Shown: piece by piece, positions 60,391 to 64,000 of the stretch
Numbering within the stretch: the first letter of the stretch is position 1
Layout: every line of letters starts with the position of its first letter
NCBI GenBank assembly: GCA_022316685.1
Contig: JAKJHU010000065.1
Location: 4,768,322-4,832,321, forward strand
DNA length: 64,000 nt
Direction: 5' to 3'
Source: Progne subis subis
Taxonomy: Eukaryota > Chordata > Aves > Passeriformes > Hirundinidae
Notes under the pieces: generated by a model
Seen by the model: the letters and a program-made list of their open reading frames with translations, nothing else
Told to the model about the DNA's origin: nothing
Databases searched by the model: none
Translations under genes and position numbers: made by a program

Positions 60391-60486
60391 CGGTCGGACT
60401 GTAAGGGGCATCATCGGAACTTTTCCTTTTCTTTGATCGGGATTTGAACACTGGATTATCTTCATCTGATTCGAGAGAAGGGTAAA
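60391..60486 (-). CDS. PHF2: PHF2 coding exon (fourth from last; basic NLS-like segment)
   Basis: This 96-nt exon starts after CTGTAG|TT, which completes the Val codon split by the intron, and ends at ACCG|GTAAGT, a near-perfect donor. It reads '[20 protein letters not shown]' and then '[11 protein letters not shown]'. The cluster KSRSKKRK looks like a nuclear localisation signal next to an acidic patch. The 'APYSPT' ending is one of the features that points to PHF2 rather than PHF8. Phase 1-in and 1-out matches both neighbouring exons, so this is not a chance open frame. Confidence 0.94.
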
Positions 60487-60694
60487 CTACAGCAGGAAAC
60501 AAAGGCAGGAGTTTCAGTTTAGGAAACAGCTCCCCCCTGCACAGAGGCCCTTGCTCTGCCCAGGTGCAGTGACCACAGGCCATCGAGCACTTCTGCCACA
60601 GCTGTGACACTCAGGGGACTTTGCTCTGCTCTCACCCACACATTCCTCTTGGCAGCTGCTGTCATTAAAGTGGCTCTCTATATTCCTCTATAAT

Positions 60695-60750
60695 CACAGA
60701 CTACCCTGAGCTGCAAGGGAGCCACAAGAATCATCGAGTCCCTCTCGGCT
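60695..60750 (-). mobile_element. CR1 3' tail fragment, minus orientation
   Basis: The plus strand reads like the reverse complement of a CR1 terminus: an 'atcacagac' start, 'cctgagctgcaaggg', then 'atcatcgagtcc'. It is directly followed by a plus-oriented CR1 tail, so the two 3' ends face outward. Confidence 0.6.
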
Positions 60751-60754
60751 GCCC

Positions 60755-60917
60755 AGTGAAGCTGTGGCTGCTCCATCTCTGCTAGTGTCCAAAGCCTGGC
60801 TGGACAGGGCTTGGAGCAACCTGGTCTGGTGGAAAGTGTCCCTGCCCACGGCAGAGGGTGGGACTAGATGGCCCTTGAAGGTCCCTTCCAACCCAAAGCA
60901 CTCTGTGACTCCATGAT
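60755..60917 (+). mobile_element. CR1 3' end fragment, plus orientation
   Basis: The fragment has 'ggctggacagggcttgg', then 'ggactagatgg', 'aggtcccttccaaccc' and the terminus 'actctgtgactccatgat', in the order of an avian CR1 3' end. It is truncated at the 5' side and lies in a PHF2 intron, antisense to the gene. Confidence 0.88.
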
Positions 60918-61425
60918 AATCATGGCAGAAATGATGTAACTGGTACCAACTGGCTTTGTGCCCGTTTCTGCTGCAGATGCTTGCTTTCTCTGCCCAAACT
61001 CAAAATAGCATTGGATCCCTATCCCATGTACAAATTCAACTTCTCACTCCTCTCAGCTGGAGGTTTGATTGCTACTGTGCAGACAAGGACATTTCTGTCA
61101 CAAGTAGCAGTACGTGACCCACATTTCTGGGACAGGCCCCCGTTTCTGCTGCGGTTTCGGCAGCTCTCCAGGTTTCCTGAGAGTTTCTCTTTGTGCCACG
61201 CCTCAAACACAGCCTGCCTGGCTGGCAGTGTGACCCTGGGCTCTGCAGCCAGTCTGCTGTCACCTCTCTGCATCCTCTGGCATGCAGATCCCCGTTCCTG
61301 CCACGCCCGGCCGATGCCGGGGGCAGAGCAGGAGCAAGCAGCCAGGAGCAAAGGGACATCTGCCAGGCGGCACAGGTGTGCCCCTGCACGGCCAGGCACA
61401 GCCTCACCCCGCTCCCTCCACTCAC

Positions 61426-61703
61426 CGTAATCCGAGTCCTTAAAGCAGGCATCCAAGTGGTCCTGGTCCTCGTCATAATCCTCGATGTCGATGTTGTTCT
61501 TTGTGCTTTTCTTCAGCAGCCGCTTCCCGGCGTTTTTGCTGCCGCCGCCACCAGATTTTTTCGAGTTTTGTGTGGAGAAGGAGTTGTTCTTCGCCTGATT
61601 GGTGCCCCACGACGTCTGCAGGCAGGACTCTGAGGCCTGGAGGTTTGCCATGGAGAGCATGCCCTGGATGGCTTCCTGCGTGCTGGGGGAGGCAGGTGGC
61701 TGG
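61426..61703 (-). CDS. PHF2: PHF2 coding exon (fifth from last; Ser-rich linker and acidic segment)
   Basis: This 278-nt exon follows a good acceptor (polypyrimidine tract then CACAG|C) and ends at the donor G|GTGAG. It enters with two bases of a codon supplied by the upstream exon and leaves with one base of a Val codon. Visible segments in order are '[20 protein letters not shown]' (about residues 5-24 of the fragment), a Ser/Asn-rich stretch, a Gly-rich 'KKSGGGGSK', a basic '[11 protein letters not shown]', and an acidic '[19 protein letters not shown]'. The first and last blocks match the conserved linker shared by PHF2 and PHF8. The region is predicted to be disordered and nuclear. The minus-strand frame stays open upstream of the acceptor, but the codons there do not look like the family, so I place the exon edge at the AG. 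Confidence 0.92.
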
Positions 61704-63978
61704 CTGTGGGACACAGGGAGAGATGCTGGAGCACTCAGTGATTCCACAAACACCAACCCCTCGCCTCTGCCACGGCAGCTGTGCGAGGGGAGGCCCCTGA
61801 TTCCTCTGAGCAGCTGCACCTACCACCAGGGCCAGTGGGGAATTTGATGGGACAGGAGCAGCACAGAGAGCACCTCAGATGTGGCGGTGATGGCCCAGGA
61901 GCCACGGAGATGTGGGCAGGGCCCTGGGGCTCTCAGCCCTCTGGGCAGAGCTCTGGGAATTTCCCAAAGCCCACAGCGAAATTCCTGACAGAGCAGTGTC
62001 TCTATACCAACTATCCTCCTCCTCATCATCATCATATTTTAATAGCATTATTTATAATCTCTACTACCAGTCCCTATAAAAGGAGATCTTATGAACCAGC
62101 ACTGCTGGAGGATGTCCTGGGGGGCTCTGCTCGAAAGTGCCTGGAAGTTTTTGGTCCCAGTTTTCACAGCAGGGGCTGTCACCACTCCAGGAGCTGCTGG
62201 AAATTGATTCTGAGACTGCACAACGCATCATCCAGTATTTCCAGAAGTTGGGAGTTTGGGCAAGTTGTGAAATGCAAAAACCCCTTGCTGTGGCAATAAT
62301 TAATATCTGTGGAACTTTTTATGCATTTGTTGTGCAATAGAAGCCACAAACATACAAGAGAATTAACAGCACCATGTCACCTTCTCCTACTTGAGCTTAA
62401 TCTGGGCTCCGAATAGAGTAATGTACAAGACCATAAAGGAAGTTTCTGGGCACTAATGGCATTTAGTCGTAATCCTGAAAATGAGTGTTAGTTCACAACT
62501 CAACAAACAGAAGAACATAAAAAAACTTATGTAGGAAAGAGCCATTTAAATTACTCCAGTATCATGCCTTCTCCTCTGCCTTCTCCCTGGCAAAGAAGTA
62601 TTTTGCATCATCTACAAGGAATTATCATATTTTCTTCCAGCCTTTTTTCCCTGAACTGTTTTTCCAAACACTGGACTCTCAAAACACTGCAAACAGACCA
62701 TCAAATACTGACCACTAAATGGGCAAATCAGAGAGGAACTGCCTTAAGCGACACAGACTTCAACAAATAAATGGTGGCATATGATCAAAACCAGTGGTTC
62801 TGAGAGTCAAACACCAACCTGAAAAGGGGGAAATGTCTCAGAGCTGTACATGGGGCAGAATGTTTCTCATTAGGGCATGTGCCTGGTGTGCTTCCATCAG
62901 GAGTATTTCAGCTTTCTAAGCCAAAAAAAATTCAAGAAGGCTCAGGAAGCAATTTTGAAGCTCTGGAAGAGCCATATCCCCTTTCTGTAGCTTCAGCAAT
63001 GATTTTTGAAAAGCCACATTTATGAAAGTAAACTATCAGCAAGTTACAATTATGGCTTAAAAACCATTTTTAAAGAGCTCTGGAGCAGGAACAAAGCAGC
63101 CAAAGTGCTTCTACCCCTGCTCTATCCCCACAGCCACCTCCAAATACACAGGAGGTGGCACTGGGGCACAGCTCAGACCTGCCTGCAGCCCAGCAGCCTT
63201 GCTGTGCTGTGCTGTGCTGGGGGCTGCTGCTGTGGGTGCACAGAGAGGAGGAGGAGGACACTGACAGACACACTGGCAGCGTTTGTGCCTTGCTCTTCAC
63301 CACCAACTCTATCACTGCCATCTCCCTCCAAGGGCTCACCCTCTCTAGATCATCTCCTTCCTCCCATCAGCAGTTACTGAGTCTCATACCTGTATCCTTG
63401 TATTTAGAAACTGAACTTATAACATTTCAGCTGAGTGCTACTGATTGACCAGTGCCTCCAGAGAAGTCACAGTTGTAAAAAACTAAAGAACTCCAACAAT
63501 TCCGGTACAAACCCAGTGTTTTCTTCCATTTTTGAGTCAGACCCGGACACAAGTAATTTTGCTCCTTTCAAGATCAGGTGATGGCCAGCCCTCCAAACTT
63601 TTTCCCTATTCCATTTCAGTTCTTTCAGCCTGTTCCCACACTCACAGCAGCCTTTCTGCAGCAGCTCTGCCCTGCCCTCTCCCTGTCTTGCTGGCACACG
63701 TAGCTAAACTGCAGCTCTCTAGAGCACTCTAGGTAATGCAGCAGGGTCTGTGGGGTGGCCAGCTGCTAGTGGCAGCCCAGTATCTTACAGAAGAGGGTTT
63801 CCCCATGATTCAGATAAGCCACTGTCACCAAAGCCCTGACCTGCTCGCCAGTGACTGTGATCCAGCACTGGTCTCACAGGGATGCAGGCACCGGCTGCTT
63901 GTGTGGGAGGAGAGCCCACGGTGACCCAGGGCCACCCCACAGCACCCCCGGCGTGCACACACAGCTCTCTGAACACTC
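61704..63978 (-). other. PHF2 intron (no exon recognised)
   Basis: No open frame here resembles PHF2 or another known family. The stretch holds ordinary unique sequence and a short tgctg pentamer run near 63200-63222. The edge at 63978 depends on the tentative upstream donor. Confidence 0.5.
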
Positions 63979-63980
63979 AC

Positions 63981-64000
63981 ATTCCCCACCCTTCATCTGC
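63981..64000 (-). CDS. PHF2: Possible 3' edge of a further upstream PHF2 exon (cut by window end)
   Basis: At the very end of the window the minus strand reads GGAAT|GTGAGTGTTC, a usable splice donor at 63980-63979. The preceding 20 nt are open in the phase needed to supply the two bases that the 61703 exon lacks ('ADEGWG' plus AT). Only six codons are visible and the -1 base is T rather than G, so this could be coincidence. It would imply an intron of about 2.3 kb. Confidence 0.3.

Larger units (their letters stand above)
60487..61425 (-). other. PHF2 intron with CR1 insertions
   Basis: This 939-nt intron is bounded by G|GTGAG and TAG|TT. Besides two outward-facing CR1 tails (annotated separately) it contains unique sequence without coding character. 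Confidence 0.85.
55735..64000 (-). other. PHF2: PHF2 gene, 3' part (five terminal coding exons, introns, 3'UTR)
   Basis: The right end of the window holds the 3' part of a minus-strand gene. Five exons with GT donors and AG acceptors join with phase preserved to give 277 codons and a TAG stop. Family knowledge: PHF2 and its paralogue PHF8 have an N-terminal PHD finger that reads H3K4me3 and a JmjC domain acting on methylated H3K9; both domains lie beyond 64000. What is seen here is the Lys/Ser-rich C-terminal tail. I chose PHF2 over PHF8 because the tail has 'DDAPYSPT', '[16 protein letters not shown]' and the ending '[13 protein letters not shown]'. As I recall it, PHF8 has 'DDAPWSPK' and a different spacer. 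The gene-poor downstream flank also fits PHF2, whose neighbour in human is BARX1. The paralogue remains the main alternative. Confidence 0.88.

Noticed and set aside
55735..61703. Assignment to PHF8 rather than PHF2
   Set aside because: 'DDAPYSPT', 'GPSVPRQ' and the terminal '[13 protein letters not shown]' with the RRPS spacing fit PHF2 better from memory. An alignment would settle it.

Overview
The window is vertebrate nuclear DNA and almost certainly avian. At least eight truncated 3' tails of CR1 retrotransposons of the avian kind are scattered on both strands. Several keep the typical 'tggaagggacc' block and the 'ttctgtgatt'-like terminus. Versions with 'ccctgccatggcagggg' are, from memory, common in songbirds, so a passerine is my best guess. 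No bacterial-style gene organisation is present. Most long open frames are artefacts of tandem repeats.

Only one protein-coding gene can be supported. It lies on the minus strand at the right end: the last five coding exons (61703-61426, 60486-60391, 59560-59451, 58353-58092, 56815-56727) of PHF2, a JmjC/PHD-finger histone demethylase, with its 3'UTR reaching to about 55735. The five exons splice with consensus GT/AG sites, keep phase, and give 277 in-frame codons ending in TAG. The catalytic PHD and JmjC domains lie beyond position 64000. A PKA-type RRPS site lies 40 residues from the C-terminus, matching the position of the regulatory serine of human PHF2 (S1056).

Positions 1-55.7 kb are downstream flank without recognisable exons. 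From memory, the next gene downstream of PHF2 in human is BARX1, across a gene desert; no homeobox is visible here. The flank has two layers. The first is a set of six unrelated tandem arrays (28 bp at 2.2-3.6 kb; 23/21 bp at 16.6-18.2 kb; 21 bp at 25.8-26.9 kb; 31 bp at 37.6-38.7 kb; 30 bp at 53.8-54.0 kb; 51 bp at 54.7-55.2 kb), about 5.9 kb in all. The second is AT-balanced unique sequence with clusters of homeodomain, TALE, TCF/LEF, E-box and FOX-like motifs, which may be long-range enhancers. That is inference from motif content only.

I found no convincing undescribed system. The points most worth testing are an approximately 1 kb G-quadruplex-prone array, two unrelated arrays that each repeat a ZEB/SNAIL-type E2-box, a CpG-decay pattern in the 23-bp array, a MEIS/TGIF-type inverted repeat, a triple K50-homeodomain site, and three E-boxes spaced exactly 10 bp apart.
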